From NCBI RefSeq assembly GCF_000018025.1, contig NC_009831.1, positions 5,312,501 through 5,376,500 of the forward strand: 64,000 bases of DNA, in the 5' to 3' direction. This DNA comes from Shewanella sediminis HAW-EB3 (GTDB lineage Bacteria > Pseudomonadota > Gammaproteobacteria > Enterobacterales > Shewanellaceae). Every line of letters begins with the position of its first letter. The first letter of the stretch is position 1. A model generated the notes under the pieces. The model worked only from the letters and a program-made list of their open reading frames with translations. It ran no database searches and was not told where the DNA came from. Below are positions 1 to 9,817 of this stretch, one piece after another. Made by a program: the position numbers and the translations under genes.

Positions 1-335
<335 letters not shown>

Positions 336-520
336 AAGTTTTGTTGGTTCCTAAGAACCGGCTCAATGAATTCTGATTTCGTTTAAAAGACTCGGAAGAA
401 TCTTAAAAACGTTTGTACATATTGCTATGAACACTCATCGTTACATTGAGTAAAATTTTTGACTACTTCGTGAGAAGTAGTTTCGAATAACTCAACACCT
501 GTGAGTGTCCACACAGATTA

Positions 521-542
521 CTTGATAAATTGTTAAAGAGCG
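521..542 (-). promoter_or_regulatory. rRNA leader boxA-type antitermination site
   Basis: On the minus strand this reads CGCTCTTTAACAATTTATC, the boxA/leader sequence found about 190 nt upstream of gammaproteobacterial 16S genes, where the Nus antitermination complex assembles. It lies between the P1 promoter and the 16S 5' end, as expected. The leader (336-600) otherwise holds the 16S processing-stem region and no gene. Confidence 0.8.
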
Positions 543-600
543 TAGCATCAATTTTTCAGATGCTGCCGTTAGACGCTAGGTCGTTGGCTTAGGGATGCGT

Positions 601-628
601 ATTCTACACTTCCCGTTGTTGGCGTCAA
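601..628 (-). promoter_or_regulatory. rRNA operon P1-type sigma-70 promoter
   Basis: On the minus strand: -35 TTGACG (623-628), a 16-bp spacer, -10 TAGAAT (601-606). An A/T-rich UP-like tract lies upstream (about 629-655) and a G/C-containing discriminator downstream. The 16-bp spacer is typical of growth-rate-regulated rRNA P1 promoters. The region from here to 1051 holds no other gene I can support. Confidence 0.8.
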
Positions 629-1051
629 GCGCTAATTTTAAGAAGTTTTTCAAGTGTCTTTTTCTTATACAAGAGAATGACAAATGAAAACCTTAAAGGC
701 TTTCTGCCTGAGTTATCTTTCGTTAAAAAGTTAACTCAACTTCAACTGCACTCTCTTACGAGATGTAGGCTGTATGCCTGCTGTGCCGTGTCAGTGGTTG
801 CGCATTATAGGGAACTCAGAGCAGAGCACAACCCCTTTTTTTCACTTTTACGTTCATGCGTCGAAGTTTTGTGCAGACCCATTGTTTTTTGATTATTTTA
901 ACTACGTTTCGAGTGAGAATCATCCAGCAATGAATGGCGGCATTAACTATTAAGTTCATTTTTTCGGCAATGGGCTAGTGTAATGCTAAATAATTCATTA
1001 CCATATACCTGCTATTAACAGTTATTTATCAATTCTTCAGAGAACATATAT
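629..1051. other. intergenic region between rRNA promoter and RRM gene
   Basis: This stretch holds the upstream A/T-rich part of the rRNA promoter and the promoter region of the RRM-protein gene. One open frame (677-892, +) is not convincing: no family resemblance, no clear Shine-Dalgarno sequence. I see no tRNA, repeat or mobile element. Confidence 0.5.
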
Positions 1052-1519
1052 ATGCAAAAGCCATTTCTTATCGTTTTGATTATCGCCATAGTTGGCGCAT
1101 TCGCGTTCAACCAGTTCGCAGGCCTTAATGCCGCAATCGCTTTTTTCACAGGTGCTATTATTGCAAGTGTTGTATTCGCACTTCAGGGTAAATCATCTCC
1201 ATCCGCTAACAATGCCGAGAGCGTTGAGCAATATACCGGCCCAACAATGACACTATACGTAGGTAACTTGCCTTATCGTGTACATGAAGGTGAAGTAAAG
1301 GAGTTGTTCGGTAAATACGGTCCGGTAAATTCTGTGCGTTTGGTTCGTGACCGCAAGACAGGCCGACGTAAAGGTTTTGGATTTATTGAAATGTCAGAGG
1401 CTGGCGCTAAGAAAGCCATGTCTAAATTAAATGAATTCGATTTCCAGGAACGTACACTAAAAGTAAGAGAAGCAAAATCTCAAGATGCAGACAAGAGCGA
1501 GAGTCAAGCTAACACTTAA
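1052..1519 (+). CDS. membrane-anchored RRM RNA-binding protein
   Basis: A 155-aa protein with two parts. Residues 5-45 are hydrophobic and can form two short membrane helices with a Gly-rich turn. Residues about 65-142 are a complete RNA recognition motif: RNP2 LYVGNL at 68-73 and RNP1 KGFGFIEM at 107-114, with the aromatic residues that stack on RNA. The tail is charged and Ser/Lys/Asp-rich. Single-RRM proteins occur in many bacteria; this membrane-anchored form is met in Shewanella and relatives, but its RNA targets are unknown to me. It is monocistronic and converges on murI. The fold is secure; the role (RNA handling at the inner membrane) is inferred. Confidence 0.85.
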   Translation: MQKPFLIVLIIAIVGAFAFNQFAGLNAAIAFFTGAIIASVVFALQGKSSPSANNAESVEQYTGPTMTLYVGNLPYRVHEGEVKELFGKYGPVNSVRLVRDRKTGRRKGFGFIEMSEAGAKKAMSKLNEFDFQERTLKVREAKSQDADKSESQANT

Positions 1520-1547
1520 GCTTAATTCTTGATGCTCACTAAACGCA

Positions 1548-2396
1548 TTAGCCAGTTTGGACCTTTTCAATATTTGAAAACCCAATTTTGGCTAATGTGT
1601 TTTTAAGCCCATCGCTTATCTCCTCAGACGTATACAGCGCTATCATCTCCTTTGACTCCGAACCACTCACTTCATCCTTAGAATTATTTCGATTACGGTT
1701 CTTTTCGTCCAATTGTAAACATAGGCTTATTACCCTTGCCGCCACCGCCTTGGCAGAATCCAGTAATAATACATTTTCACCCAGATAGTCTTGTATCTCG
1801 ACTTTGAGCATAGGGAAGTGAGTGCAGCCTAAAACAAGTGTGTCGAGTCCACTGCATTTAATAGGGTTTAATATTTTAGCGATATCCGCTTGTATGATGT
1901 CGATGCCGGCAGCTTTTCTCTCCGACAATATAACCAGTTCAGAAGAACCATATAGTTCAACCTTACAATCACCACCAAACTGTTCTATCAATTCGTGAGT
2001 ATAGGGTCGTCTTATCGTTCCCGGAGTTGCCAGTACACCAATATGCTTATTTCGTGATAATGCTGCAGCGGGTTTTATTGCGGGCACCACTCCGACAACC
2101 GGAATGTTCAGCACTTCTCTCAGTGCTGGTAAAACTAAGGTGCTCGCCGTATTACAGGCAATCACAATTAAGGACGCATCGATCATTTTAACAATAGAAG
2201 TGATAAGAGCCTTGCAGCCACTTATCAATACCTGCTCGTCCAACTCGCCGTATGGCAGGCGGGCATTATCGAAAAGGTAGCAATATTGTTTATCAGGTAG
2301 TACTTGCCTAATCTCGTCGAAAATAGATAAGCCACCTATTCCTGAATCAAAAACAAGTATTGGTCCTGACAAATCTCTTCTCCACTTAGTATGCAT
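1548..2396 (-). CDS. murI: glutamate racemase
   Basis: Interconverts L- and D-glutamate to supply D-Glu for peptidoglycan. The N-terminal VFDSGIGGLS motif carries the catalytic-region Asp/Ser, and the two catalytic cysteines sit in VIACNTAST and LVLGCTHFP. Length 282 aa is normal for the family. The frame stays open to 2447, but that start would add a hydrophobic stretch not seen in MurI and its only SD-like bases abut the ATG, so I prefer the ATG at 2396 (MHTKWRRDLSGP). A TATTAT/TATACT-like -10 lies near 2460 on this strand. Divergent from trmA and convergent with the RRM gene. Confidence 0.9.
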   Translation of the reverse strand: MHTKWRRDLSGPILVFDSGIGGLSIFDEIRQVLPDKQYCYLFDNARLPYGELDEQVLISGCKALITSIVKMIDASLIVIACNTASTLVLPALREVLNIPVVGVVPAIKPAAALSRNKHIGVLATPGTIRRPYTHELIEQFGGDCKVELYGSSELVILSERKAAGIDIIQADIAKILNPIKCSGLDTLVLGCTHFPMLKVEIQDYLGENVLLLDSAKAVAARVISLCLQLDEKNRNRNNSKDEVSGSESKEMIALYTSEEISDGLKNTLAKIGFSNIEKVQTG

Positions 2397-2502
2397 ACAT
2401 GAATTTTCACACAACAGCCCTAAAATCGGAAGCCAGAAACTGGACATCCTTGCAATCTAGTATAATAATTCCGCCCCAAATCAAACCAAGGGTGATCAAT
2501 AA

Positions 2503-3600
2503 ATGAATTTAGCAGCAATGGATCCTAATACCTATGATGCGCAACTCGAAGAAAAACGTATCAAGCTGGAACAGATATTCACTGATTTTGATACGCCAAA
2601 GCTAGAAGTTTTTAGTTCCGAACCGGCTCATTATCGTATGCGTGCCGAATTCCGCATATGGCATGACGGTGAGGACATGTACTACTACATGTTTGATAAA
2701 GCACTCGACAGCAAAGTCCGTTGCGATCAATTTCTCCCTGCTAGTGAATTGATCAATAAGGTGATGCCAGCCCTTATGGAAGAGTTAAGGCCCAATCCAA
2801 CTCTGAGACATAGGTTATTCCAGATAGATTTCTTATCAACGCTTAGTGGCGAAATCTTAGTGTCTTTGTTGTATCACAAGCAACTTGATGCACAGTGGGA
2901 GATTGAAGCTAAAGCCTTAAAAGAGAAGTTAGCAGCCACTTTCAACATCAATATTATTGGTCGAGCTCGTAAACAGAAACTGATCATAGACAAAGACTTT
3001 GTCATCGAGTCATTAACTGTCAATAACGAACAGCTTCAATATCATCAGATTGAAAATAGCTTTACCCAACCTAATGGTAAAGTCTCGGTGAAGATGTTGG
3101 AGTGGGCTATTGATGTCACTAAAAATAGCCAAGGCGATCTACTGGAGCTTTATTGTGGTAATGGTAATTTTTCAATTGCCCTGGCACAAAATTTCGATCG
3201 CGTATTAGCCACCGAACTCGCAAAACCTTCGGTTGAGTCCGCACAATACAATATCAAGATAAATAAGATCGACAACCTGCAGATCATCCGTATGTCGGCA
3301 GAAGATTTTACCGATGCAATGGCAAAGAAGCGTACCTTCAGACGCCTGGAGGGGATCGATTTAGATAGCTACAACTGTAATACCATCTTCGTTGACCCAC
3401 CTAGAGCAGGTATGGATCCAGATACCGTTAAGCTGGTGCAAGGCTACGATCGTATCGTTTATATCTCTTGTAACCCGAATACTTTAATCGACAACTTAGC
3501 TGAGCTGAGCAAAACACATAAGATCACGCGCTTTGCTCTATTTGACCAATTCCCATATACAGATCATATGGAATCGGGAGTCTTCTTAGAGAGACGCTAA
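2503..3600 (+). CDS. trmA: tRNA (uracil-5-)-methyltransferase
   Basis: Makes m5U54 (T-loop ribothymidine) in tRNA using SAM. At 365 aa it is practically the E. coli length (366). Visible motifs: SAM-binding [11 protein letters not shown] near residue 216, the [10 protein letters not shown] motif, the nucleophilic Cys in YISCNP near residue 323, and the C-terminal [10 protein letters not shown] with the general-base Glu. Start at 2503; a second in-frame ATG at 2518 is a possible alternative. Divergent from murI and followed by a strong terminator. Confidence 0.96.
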   Translation: MNLAAMDPNTYDAQLEEKRIKLEQIFTDFDTPKLEVFSSEPAHYRMRAEFRIWHDGEDMYYYMFDKALDSKVRCDQFLPASELINKVMPALMEELRPNPTLRHRLFQIDFLSTLSGEILVSLLYHKQLDAQWEIEAKALKEKLAATFNINIIGRARKQKLIIDKDFVIESLTVNNEQLQYHQIENSFTQPNGKVSVKMLEWAIDVTKNSQGDLLELYCGNGNFSIALAQNFDRVLATELAKPSVESAQYNIKINKIDNLQIIRMSAEDFTDAMAKKRTFRRLEGIDLDSYNCNTIFVDPPRAGMDPDTVKLVQGYDRIVYISCNPNTLIDNLAELSKTHKITRFALFDQFPYTDHMESGVFLERR

Positions 3601-3630
3601 TCCATTTGCAAAGGCATAAACGTTCCAGAC

Positions 3631-3659
3631 AAAAAAAGGGCCAATGAGCCCTTTTTTTA
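3631..3659. terminator. bidirectional rho-independent terminator (trmA / fabR)
   Basis: Hairpin GGGC-CAATGA-GCCC framed by A7 on the left and T7 on the right, so it can act on both strands. It lies 30 bp after trmA and downstream of the convergent fabR. Confidence 0.9.
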
Positions 3660-3716
3660 TCTCTACAATAATATCTAAATCATAGAGTAAATTTTAAAGT
3701 GTTAACGTAGAAGGTT

Positions 3717-4334
3717 CTACTTATTATCCATCTTTTGTTGCAACACCTCGGAACCTTTAGCCACCATACGTAGCTGTATCACCAACCGGTCTGCAAGTAC
3801 CTTCCTATCTACCCGCTTCATATCTAATGCAGCAGCCCCCGCGTTAAAAACCAGTGTCACCAGAGCCTCAGCCTGAGCCCTTGCTAATTCCGGGCTTCGT
3901 TTTGCTGTCGCTTCGGTATAATGAGTCAACTCAGAGATAAAATGCTCGATTTCACGAGCCACCGCTGCACGAAATGGTGCCGACGTCCCCGAACGTTCGT
4001 GTAATAGAATCCGAAACACGTTGGGGTTTGATTCTAATACCTCCATAAAGGTTTCGACAGATATTCGGATAACACTTCCTCCAGCTTCGGCTCGCTGTCG
4101 CCCTTTACGCATCAGCTGCCTGAGAGTTAAGCCCCCCTCATCGACCATGGTAAGTCCAAGTTCATTCATATCTTTGAAATGACGATAAAACGAGGTAGGT
4201 GCAATTTTGGCTTCTCTCGCAACTTCACGCAAACTCAGACTAGAGAAACTACGCTCAGCATTTAATTGATTAAACGCCGCATCGACGAGTGCCCGACGTG
4301 TCTTCTCTTTCTGCTGTGCTCTTATACCCATCAT
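3717..4334 (-). CDS. fabR: TetR-family repressor of unsaturated fatty acid genes
   Basis: FabR represses unsaturated fatty acid synthesis genes and senses acyl-thioester pools. The 205-aa protein has the FabR N-terminus ([19 protein letters not shown]), a TetR HTH at about residues 10-60 ([20 protein letters not shown]) and the diagnostic [20 protein letters not shown] segment. The start is ATG ATG at 4334/4331; the second matches the E. coli MGVRAQQ register. It is divergent from a desaturase, with a perfect FabR palindrome between them, so control of the desaturase (and possibly itself) is the obvious reading. Confidence 0.95.
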   Translation of the reverse strand: MMGIRAQQKEKTRRALVDAAFNQLNAERSFSSLSLREVAREAKIAPTSFYRHFKDMNELGLTMVDEGGLTLRQLMRKGRQRAEAGGSVIRISVETFMEVLESNPNVFRILLHERSGTSAPFRAAVAREIEHFISELTHYTEATAKRSPELARAQAEALVTLVFNAGAAALDMKRVDRKVLADRLVIQLRMVAKGSEVLQQKMDNK

Positions 4335-4445
4335 GATGGATCCGCTATCTAAGGTGTTATCACGAGATGATACATTTTTTGATAGTAAAACGCAGCCCCT
4401 TGATCCCGCTTCTAACTTGACCTAATCAGTTTGAAAGGCTAAATT

Positions 4446-4463
4446 AGCGTACAGATGTACGCT
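4446..4463. promoter_or_regulatory. FabR operator (perfect palindrome)
   Basis: AGCGTACAGATGTACGCT is an exact 8+2+8 inverted repeat matching the FabR recognition palindrome known from fabA/fabB in enteric bacteria. It lies 24 bp upstream of the desaturase ATG and 112 bp from the fabR start, in the position for repression of the desaturase. Confidence 0.88.
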
Positions 4464-4486
4464 CAAAGTTAAACTGGAAAATAATA

Positions 4487-5605
4487 ATGAATACACCACC
4501 GTTAATTTGGACCAATGTGCTGCTATTTGCCATCACATTTCTTGGTGCCGCGATCTTTGTCCCTTGGTATGGGATCCTACAGGGCTATGGCTTAATTGAA
4601 TGGCTAGCCTTTATTGGTTTTGCTTTTGCCAGTGGCCTATCTATTACCGCCGGATACCATAGACTCTGGTCACACAAAACGTATAAAGCCAGTTCATCTG
4701 TACGCTTTATCTTTGCCTTGGGGGGGGCATTAGCATTGCAAAATAGTGCCCTTCATTGGTCTTCCGATCATCGTGTTCACCACAAACATGTCGATAACAA
4801 TGACAAAGATCCCTATTCAGCCAAAATGGGATTTTGGTATAGCCACATAGGTTGGATGTTAAGAGAGTACCAAGCACAGCGTTATCACGATTATAAAAAT
4901 GTTCGTGACTTACAAAATGACAAGATTGTCATGTGGCAGCACAAATACTACTTAGCATTAGTGCTTCTGATGAATATTGCTCTGCCCGCATTTCTTGGCT
5001 GGCTCAACGGTGACATACTGGGCATGCTCCTGATGGCGGGTTTGTTAAGGCTCGTTGTCGTTCATCACTGTACATTCTTCATTAATTCACTGGCGCATGT
5101 CTGGGGAAGTCAGCCCTACACAGATAAAAATACCGCCAGAGATAACGGGATCATTGCCCTTCTCACCTATGGCGAGGGCTACCATAACTTTCATCATATC
5201 TTTGAAAATGATTATCGAAATGGCATTAAGTGGTGGCAATACGATCCAACCAAATGGCTTATCAATTTGCTTAACTGGCTGGGTTTAGCAAAAGATCTAC
5301 GTGTCACACCTCAAGAGAGAGTTGAGAGCGCCATGTTACAGATGCAACTTAAGCGAACTCAGCGTCGAGTTGCAAATCTAACTAACTGCGATGAGGCGTT
5401 AGAAAAGCTTCAGGCTGAATATGAGCTGTTAAAGTCGCACCTGGCAGATTATTACAAGGCGAAGAAAGAGCTTTTGGAAGCGAAGCGCAAACAACTGGCC
5501 AGCAAGCAACTGATGTTGCAGGTTGAGGAGATGAAGCAACGTTTCCTTGCCCAGCAAAAGAACTGGCAAATGCTGACGTCGACTTACGCGCAGCCAATAA
5601 AATAG
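4487..5605 (+). CDS. membrane fatty acid desaturase (delta-9 acyl-CoA/acyl-lipid type)
   Basis: Introduces a double bond into saturated acyl chains using a membrane di-iron centre. The 372-aa protein has the three histidine boxes of the family: HRLWSH near residue 59, HRVHHKHVD near residue 95 and HNFHHIF near residue 235, between four hydrophobic stretches. The last roughly 100 residues are Lys/Glu/Gln-rich and predicted coiled coil, a C-terminal extension on the catalytic core. Control by FabR through the adjacent palindrome fits a role in membrane fluidity, for example at low temperature. The exact acyl carrier is not readable from the sequence. Confidence 0.92.
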   Translation: MNTPPLIWTNVLLFAITFLGAAIFVPWYGILQGYGLIEWLAFIGFAFASGLSITAGYHRLWSHKTYKASSSVRFIFALGGALALQNSALHWSSDHRVHHKHVDNNDKDPYSAKMGFWYSHIGWMLREYQAQRYHDYKNVRDLQNDKIVMWQHKYYLALVLLMNIALPAFLGWLNGDILGMLLMAGLLRLVVVHHCTFFINSLAHVWGSQPYTDKNTARDNGIIALLTYGEGYHNFHHIFENDYRNGIKWWQYDPTKWLINLLNWLGLAKDLRVTPQERVESAMLQMQLKRTQRRVANLTNCDEALEKLQAEYELLKSHLADYYKAKKELLEAKRKQLASKQLMLQVEEMKQRFLAQQKNWQMLTSTYAQPIK

Positions 5606-5620
5606 TCCATTAATAAGCGC

Positions 5621-5795
5621 AATACAGTCCGGCCATCGAAGGTGGTGGCCGTTTGAACGTTTAGCCTTGAGGTTTTCGCCCCCATAGAAGGCTGAGCTAA
5701 GACCGGGCGGTCACTTGTCGACTTGCAGGGCGCAGTTTATTGAAGTGATTTGGCTATAGGACTATGATGTCCGCCTAACAATCTTATCAACGGAC
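5621..5795 (+). promoter_or_regulatory. structured leader upstream of selD (candidate cis-regulatory RNA)
   Basis: Several inverted repeats follow one another in the 200 bp before selD: GGCCATC/GGTGGCC (5631-5650), AGCCTT/AAGGCT (5663-5693), GACC/GGTC (5701-5712), and two mutually exclusive pairs just before the gene, GGAC/GTCC (5759-5772) and GTCCG/CGGAC (5769-5795), the latter followed by TTTT. selD has no obvious Shine-Dalgarno sequence. The repeats are seen; that they form a regulatory RNA is inference. I do not recognise a named RNA family, and it is not a tRNA-Sec gene. Confidence 0.4.
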
Positions 5796-5805
5796 TTTTG
5801 CGTTC

Positions 5806-6846
5806 ATGTCAGAATCAGAAATAAAGCTTACCGAATACAGTCACGGAGCAGGATGTGGCTGTAAAATATCTCCAAAAGTCCTCAGTACCATTTTAGCCTC
5901 TCAGCTTCCTGTATTCGAAGATCCGAACATACTCGTTGGTAATCAAACCAGAGATGACGCAGCCGTTTATAAGCTCAACGATGAGACCGGAATCATAAGC
6001 ACCACCGACTTCTTTATGCCGATAGTCGATGATCCTTTTACCTTTGGCCGCATCGCGGCGACCAATGCTATCAGCGATATCTACGCCATGGGCGGCACCC
6101 CAATGATGGCAATTGCTATCTTGGGCTGGCCAGTCAATAAATTATCACCCGAGGTGGCACAGCAAGTTGTTGATGGTGGACGTCAAGCCTGCGCCGATGC
6201 GGGAATCATGTTAGCGGGAGGGCACAGTATCGATTCCCCCGAGCCCATATTCGGACTCGCAGTGTCGGGGCAAATTCCCCTGTCTGAGCTAAAACAGAAT
6301 AATACGGCTCAACCCGGTGACAAACTCTACATCACCAAACCACTGGGCATTGGCATATTAACGACGGCACAAAAGCAGAAGAAGATAGCCCCGGAAGATA
6401 CGAATATTGCCGCCGACGCTATGTGCCAACTCAATATTTTAGGTCCTATCATAGCTAAAATATCCGGCGTAAATGCCATGACCGATGTGACAGGTTTCGG
6501 ACTCGCGGGACATCTGATTGAGATGTGTCAGGGCGCTGGCTTAAACTCACAAATTCAAGTGTCTGCGCTTCCATTACTGCCTAAAGCTGAACAGTACCTT
6601 GAAATGGGATGTATCCCTGGCGGCACACATCGAAACTTCGACAGCTATAGTGAGCATCTACCAATGCTCAGTGACAAACAGAAAGCCATTATCTGCGATC
6701 CTCAAACCAGTGGTGGCTTACTGATCTCAGTCTCCGCCGAAGCCGAAAGCGAACTTGTCGAGCTACTCACTAAGCATAAAGTCCCATCCAGCTGTATCGG
6801 GAGTCTTAACAGTTTTAACCAGCTGACATTAGTGGAGCTCCTCTAA
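5806..6846 (+). CDS. selD: selenide, water dikinase (selenophosphate synthetase)
   Basis: Makes selenophosphate from selenide and ATP, the selenium donor for selenocysteine and for 2-selenouridine in tRNA. The 346-aa protein closely follows E. coli SelD, with the N-terminal [11 protein letters not shown] segment holding the active-site Cys17 and Lys20 (a Cys rather than Sec form), the [11 protein letters not shown] and [13 protein letters not shown] metal/ATP motifs, and DPQTSGGLL near the C-terminus. Its TAA overlaps the ATG of mnmH by one base, so the two are translationally coupled. selA/selB are not in the window. Confidence 0.97.
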   Translation: MSESEIKLTEYSHGAGCGCKISPKVLSTILASQLPVFEDPNILVGNQTRDDAAVYKLNDETGIISTTDFFMPIVDDPFTFGRIAATNAISDIYAMGGTPMMAIAILGWPVNKLSPEVAQQVVDGGRQACADAGIMLAGGHSIDSPEPIFGLAVSGQIPLSELKQNNTAQPGDKLYITKPLGIGILTTAQKQKKIAPEDTNIAADAMCQLNILGPIIAKISGVNAMTDVTGFGLAGHLIEMCQGAGLNSQIQVSALPLLPKAEQYLEMGCIPGGTHRNFDSYSEHLPMLSDKQKAIICDPQTSGGLLISVSAEAESELVELLTKHKVPSSCIGSLNSFNQLTLVELL

Positions 6847-7955
6847 TGAGCCAAAACATAGTTCCCAAGAGTGCCTACAGAGAGATAATGCTCAGTGGTC
6901 ATCCTATGATGGATGTCAGAGCTCCTATAGAATTTAATAAGGGGGCGTTTCCATCGAGTACTAATTTGCCACTCATGCAAGATAGTGAGCGTCAAAAGGT
7001 GGGGACTTGTTATAAGAATAAAGGTCAGGATGCGGCAATTGCCCTCGGCCATTCACTGGTTAATGGTCAAATCAAGCAACAGAGAGTCGAGGCATGGCTT
7101 GAGTTTATTAGCCTGCATCCCAATGCCTATCTTTATTGCTTTCGCGGGGGGCTAAGATCTCAACTGACACAGCAATGGATAAAAGAGGCCGGGATAGAGA
7201 TTCCCTATGTTGAGGGTGGTTATAAAGCCATGCGTCAATACCTGATCGAAGTGATAGATGAGGCGCCAAAACAGAGTCCCATCCATATTCTCAGTGGGAT
7301 AACGGGTAGTGGTAAAACTGACTTTTTGCTTCAACGCTCTGAGGCTATCGATCTCGAAGGGCTGGCCCATCATCGTGGTTCAAGTTTTGGACGATATCAT
7401 GAGCCACAACCAAGCCAGATTAACTTCGAGAATAACCTGGCCGTCTCACTGCTCAAACATCAAGAGAGAGCGGAGAAATGTCTGCTTGTTGAGGATGAAA
7501 GCTTCCTGATTGGACGTTCAGCAATACCAAAGCAGTTCTACTCGGGTATGCAAGCCGCCGATATGCTTGTACTTGAGGAGCCAGAGGGAGCCAGGCTAAA
7601 CAGACTACTGAACGAATATGTCCATAAGATGCACTCCGGCTATGTGGAGCGCTTAGGTGAAGAAGCCGGATTCGATGCATTTGCAGAGTACCTGAGCCAA
7701 AGCATCACAGGAATTAAGAAACGACTCGGGGGTCAGCTTCATGATGAATTTCAATCCATCATAGCTAATGCACTCAATATACAACGCCAGCGTGGCGATA
7801 CTCAGCCGCATATGGAGTGGATATCGCTTCTCCTCACAAAATATTACGATCCTATGTACCAATACCAGCTGGATAAGAAACAATCCAGAGTCATTTTCAA
7901 GGGCTCGCATCAAGCCATGCATGAATGGTTAGATGAGTATTCGTCAAAGGGATAA
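6846..7955 (+). CDS. mnmH: tRNA 2-selenouridine synthase
   Basis: Also called SelU/YbbB: replaces sulfur by selenium at wobble 2-thiouridine of Lys, Glu and Gln tRNAs, using selenophosphate from SelD. The N-terminal rhodanese domain has its catalytic Cys98 in YLYCFRGG; the C-terminal domain has a P-loop GITGSGKT at 151-158. Length 369 aa is normal. The start overlaps the selD stop by one base, and the pair forms an operon ended by a terminator. Confidence 0.95.
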   Translation: MSQNIVPKSAYREIMLSGHPMMDVRAPIEFNKGAFPSSTNLPLMQDSERQKVGTCYKNKGQDAAIALGHSLVNGQIKQQRVEAWLEFISLHPNAYLYCFRGGLRSQLTQQWIKEAGIEIPYVEGGYKAMRQYLIEVIDEAPKQSPIHILSGITGSGKTDFLLQRSEAIDLEGLAHHRGSSFGRYHEPQPSQINFENNLAVSLLKHQERAEKCLLVEDESFLIGRSAIPKQFYSGMQAADMLVLEEPEGARLNRLLNEYVHKMHSGYVERLGEEAGFDAFAEYLSQSITGIKKRLGGQLHDEFQSIIANALNIQRQRGDTQPHMEWISLLLTKYYDPMYQYQLDKKQSRVIFKGSHQAMHEWLDEYSSKG

Positions 7956-7984
7956 TCCATACGGCTAATCCATGCTGAAAACAG

Positions 7985-8018
7985 AGAGCCTTTACTATTT
8001 GTTAAAGGCTCTTTCTTT
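7985..8018. terminator. terminator hairpin after mnmH
   Basis: AGAGCCTTTA (7985-7994) pairs with TAAAGGCTCT (8003-8012), a 10-bp stem followed by a T-rich stretch. It overlaps the stop codon of the convergent MFS gene at 8017-8019 and could serve both strands. Confidence 0.8.
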
Positions 8019-9786
8019 AACGGTCCAAAGTAACGATAAGGCTTGTATCCCCACTTCGCCCTCTGTCCCCTGACTTCGATGCTTCTGAACTGTTAATACT
8101 GATATAGCGCTTAGGGAAGGCGGCCAATCTCGCACAAAACTCATCGGCTAAGAGTAAATAGTCTTCCTTTGAAAGATACACTAACTCGTTGTCAGACAGT
8201 GCAAATTCAATTTGATTTAGCATCTCCTCCCGGTCTTTGAAATGATGTTTACAAGTTTCATCTGCCCCCTTGTTTTTGGGTAAGGTAAATTCTACAGCCA
8301 TCCCACTCCATCTCAGCAGTCCGGACCATAAGTCTTGCCTCAAAGTACCTTTCACCATAATACGAACCGTTCTTATAGACAGGTGTTGCAGCAAGAACAA
8401 CTCCTTAGCCGTACAGGGAGAACCTATGAGCAAGGCCGCTTCTGTTTTAGGAATCAAGTCTCTATCTATCACAGTTACCGAATGAAAAATCCGAGAGTGC
8501 AGGTAAGCGATAAATCTTGCTCCAAGCTCGGGCTGCTTTGCATAAAGATAGAGCCCGACGGCTAAATTCGTGATAGCGAGTAACAGAAACAACTCAGCAA
8601 TGCTCCAGTTCAATACCCCAAGAATAATCATTGAACTAGCAGCCGAAACCACCATAAACAGCGCATTTAAAATATTATTCGCCGCTATGGCCTGAGCACA
8701 CTCCCCCTCTTTTGTTCTGGCTTGAATGAATGCGTATAGGGGGACAATGAAGACCCCTCCGCTGACTCCCACCATAAAGAGATCAAACATCAATCGATAA
8801 TGCTTCGACTCATAGAGGAAGGAGAGAGCGGTATAAATCTGGTCTTGCTCCCATGAACCACCTGGAATGGCCCAATAAAGGTCGACACCGAAAAGGGCTA
8901 ACCCCAGTAAGCCAAAGGGCAAGAGTCCCATTTCAACCTGTCTGAATGAGAGCCGCTCACACATAAAAGATCCAACCGCAATTCCGATAGAGAAGAGGGC
9001 TAACAACAGAGATACGACAGTAGCGCCGGAGTGCAGGTGTGTTTTGGCAAAGTTGGGAAACTGTGTCAGATAGGTCGCCCCAAGAAACCAGAACCAACTG
9101 ATAGCCAGAACAGCCATCCATATAGAGGGAGTGCGTTGCACTTTTCTGATGCTATTGATAGCGCCAGAGAAAGGAGCAAAACGCAGCTTCTTAGGTTCCC
9201 GCTTTAACGGTATCGCCGGAATGAGTCGGCTAGAAAGATAGCCTGACAGGGCCAGAAAACAAACCGACAAGGCCGCGAAAAACTTAGGGTTGTCGCTTGC
9301 CACAATGAAACCTGCGGTGATCGTTCCCGTGAGAATGGAGATAAAGGTCCCCATTTCAACCCAAGCGTTGCCCGTGACCAACTCTTTATCTTTAAGCACC
9401 TGAGGCAGAAGGGAGTATTTGACCGGTCCAAAATAGGCGGATTGAACACCGGTCAAAAAGAGCAGTAACAACATCGACAGGTAGCTTTGGGTGAGTATTG
9501 CCACGGCGGCGCAAAGCATGATGATAACTTCTAACAGTTTAAGGCGCCTGATCAGCAGAGCCTTATCGATATTATCCGCAATCAATCCCGCATGGGCTGA
9601 GAACAGAAAAAACGGCAATATAAACAAACCTGCGGCTAAATTGACAAAAAGATTGACCCCTATAGGCAGGCTATCGACTTGAGAATAAGTGACGAACAGG
9701 AGTAAAACATTTTTATAGACATTGTCGTTCAGCGCGCCAAGGCACTGAGTAACAAAGTAGGGAAAAAAGCGCCTGCTCAGTACCAT
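8017..9786 (-). CDS. MFS transporter, LplT-like, with C-terminal extension
   Basis: A 589-aa protein. Residues 1-415 or so carry the multi-helix MFS fold resembling LplT/Aas-linked lysophospholipid flippases: FVTQCLGALNDNVYKN at the N-terminus, an FGPVKYSLLPQ loop motif and a GAWVEMG-like segment read as GNAWVEMG. Residues about 430-589 form a soluble, charged extension that I do not recognise; it has neither the HxxxxD acyltransferase motif nor the AMP-ligase signature of the three-domain Aas fusions. Substrate (lysophospholipid) is inferred from the family. A GNAT gene lies just upstream on the same strand with 31 bp between. Confidence 0.78.
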   Translation of the reverse strand: MVLSRRFFPYFVTQCLGALNDNVYKNVLLLFVTYSQVDSLPIGVNLFVNLAAGLFILPFFLFSAHAGLIADNIDKALLIRRLKLLEVIIMLCAAVAILTQSYLSMLLLLFLTGVQSAYFGPVKYSLLPQVLKDKELVTGNAWVEMGTFISILTGTITAGFIVASDNPKFFAALSVCFLALSGYLSSRLIPAIPLKREPKKLRFAPFSGAINSIRKVQRTPSIWMAVLAISWFWFLGATYLTQFPNFAKTHLHSGATVVSLLLALFSIGIAVGSFMCERLSFRQVEMGLLPFGLLGLALFGVDLYWAIPGGSWEQDQIYTALSFLYESKHYRLMFDLFMVGVSGGVFIVPLYAFIQARTKEGECAQAIAANNILNALFMVVSAASSMIILGVLNWSIAELFLLLAITNLAVGLYLYAKQPELGARFIAYLHSRIFHSVTVIDRDLIPKTEAALLIGSPCTAKELFLLQHLSIRTVRIMVKGTLRQDLWSGLLRWSGMAVEFTLPKNKGADETCKHHFKDREEMLNQIEFALSDNELVYLSKEDYLLLADEFCARLAAFPKRYISINSSEASKSGDRGRSGDTSLIVTLDR

Positions 9787-9817
9787 ACTTTCCCCTCAAT
9801 AGAAGCCATAGAAAAGA

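Noticed and set aside
677..892. Open frame of 71 codons upstream of the rRNA promoter
   Set aside because: No SD, no family resemblance, Cys/Arg/Leu-rich composition typical of chance frames, and overlap with the upstream region of the rRNA promoter.
5606..5805. Possible selenocysteine tRNA (selC) next to selD
   Set aside because: No acceptor stem, no T-arm and no CCA end could be fitted; the hairpins do not form a cloverleaf.
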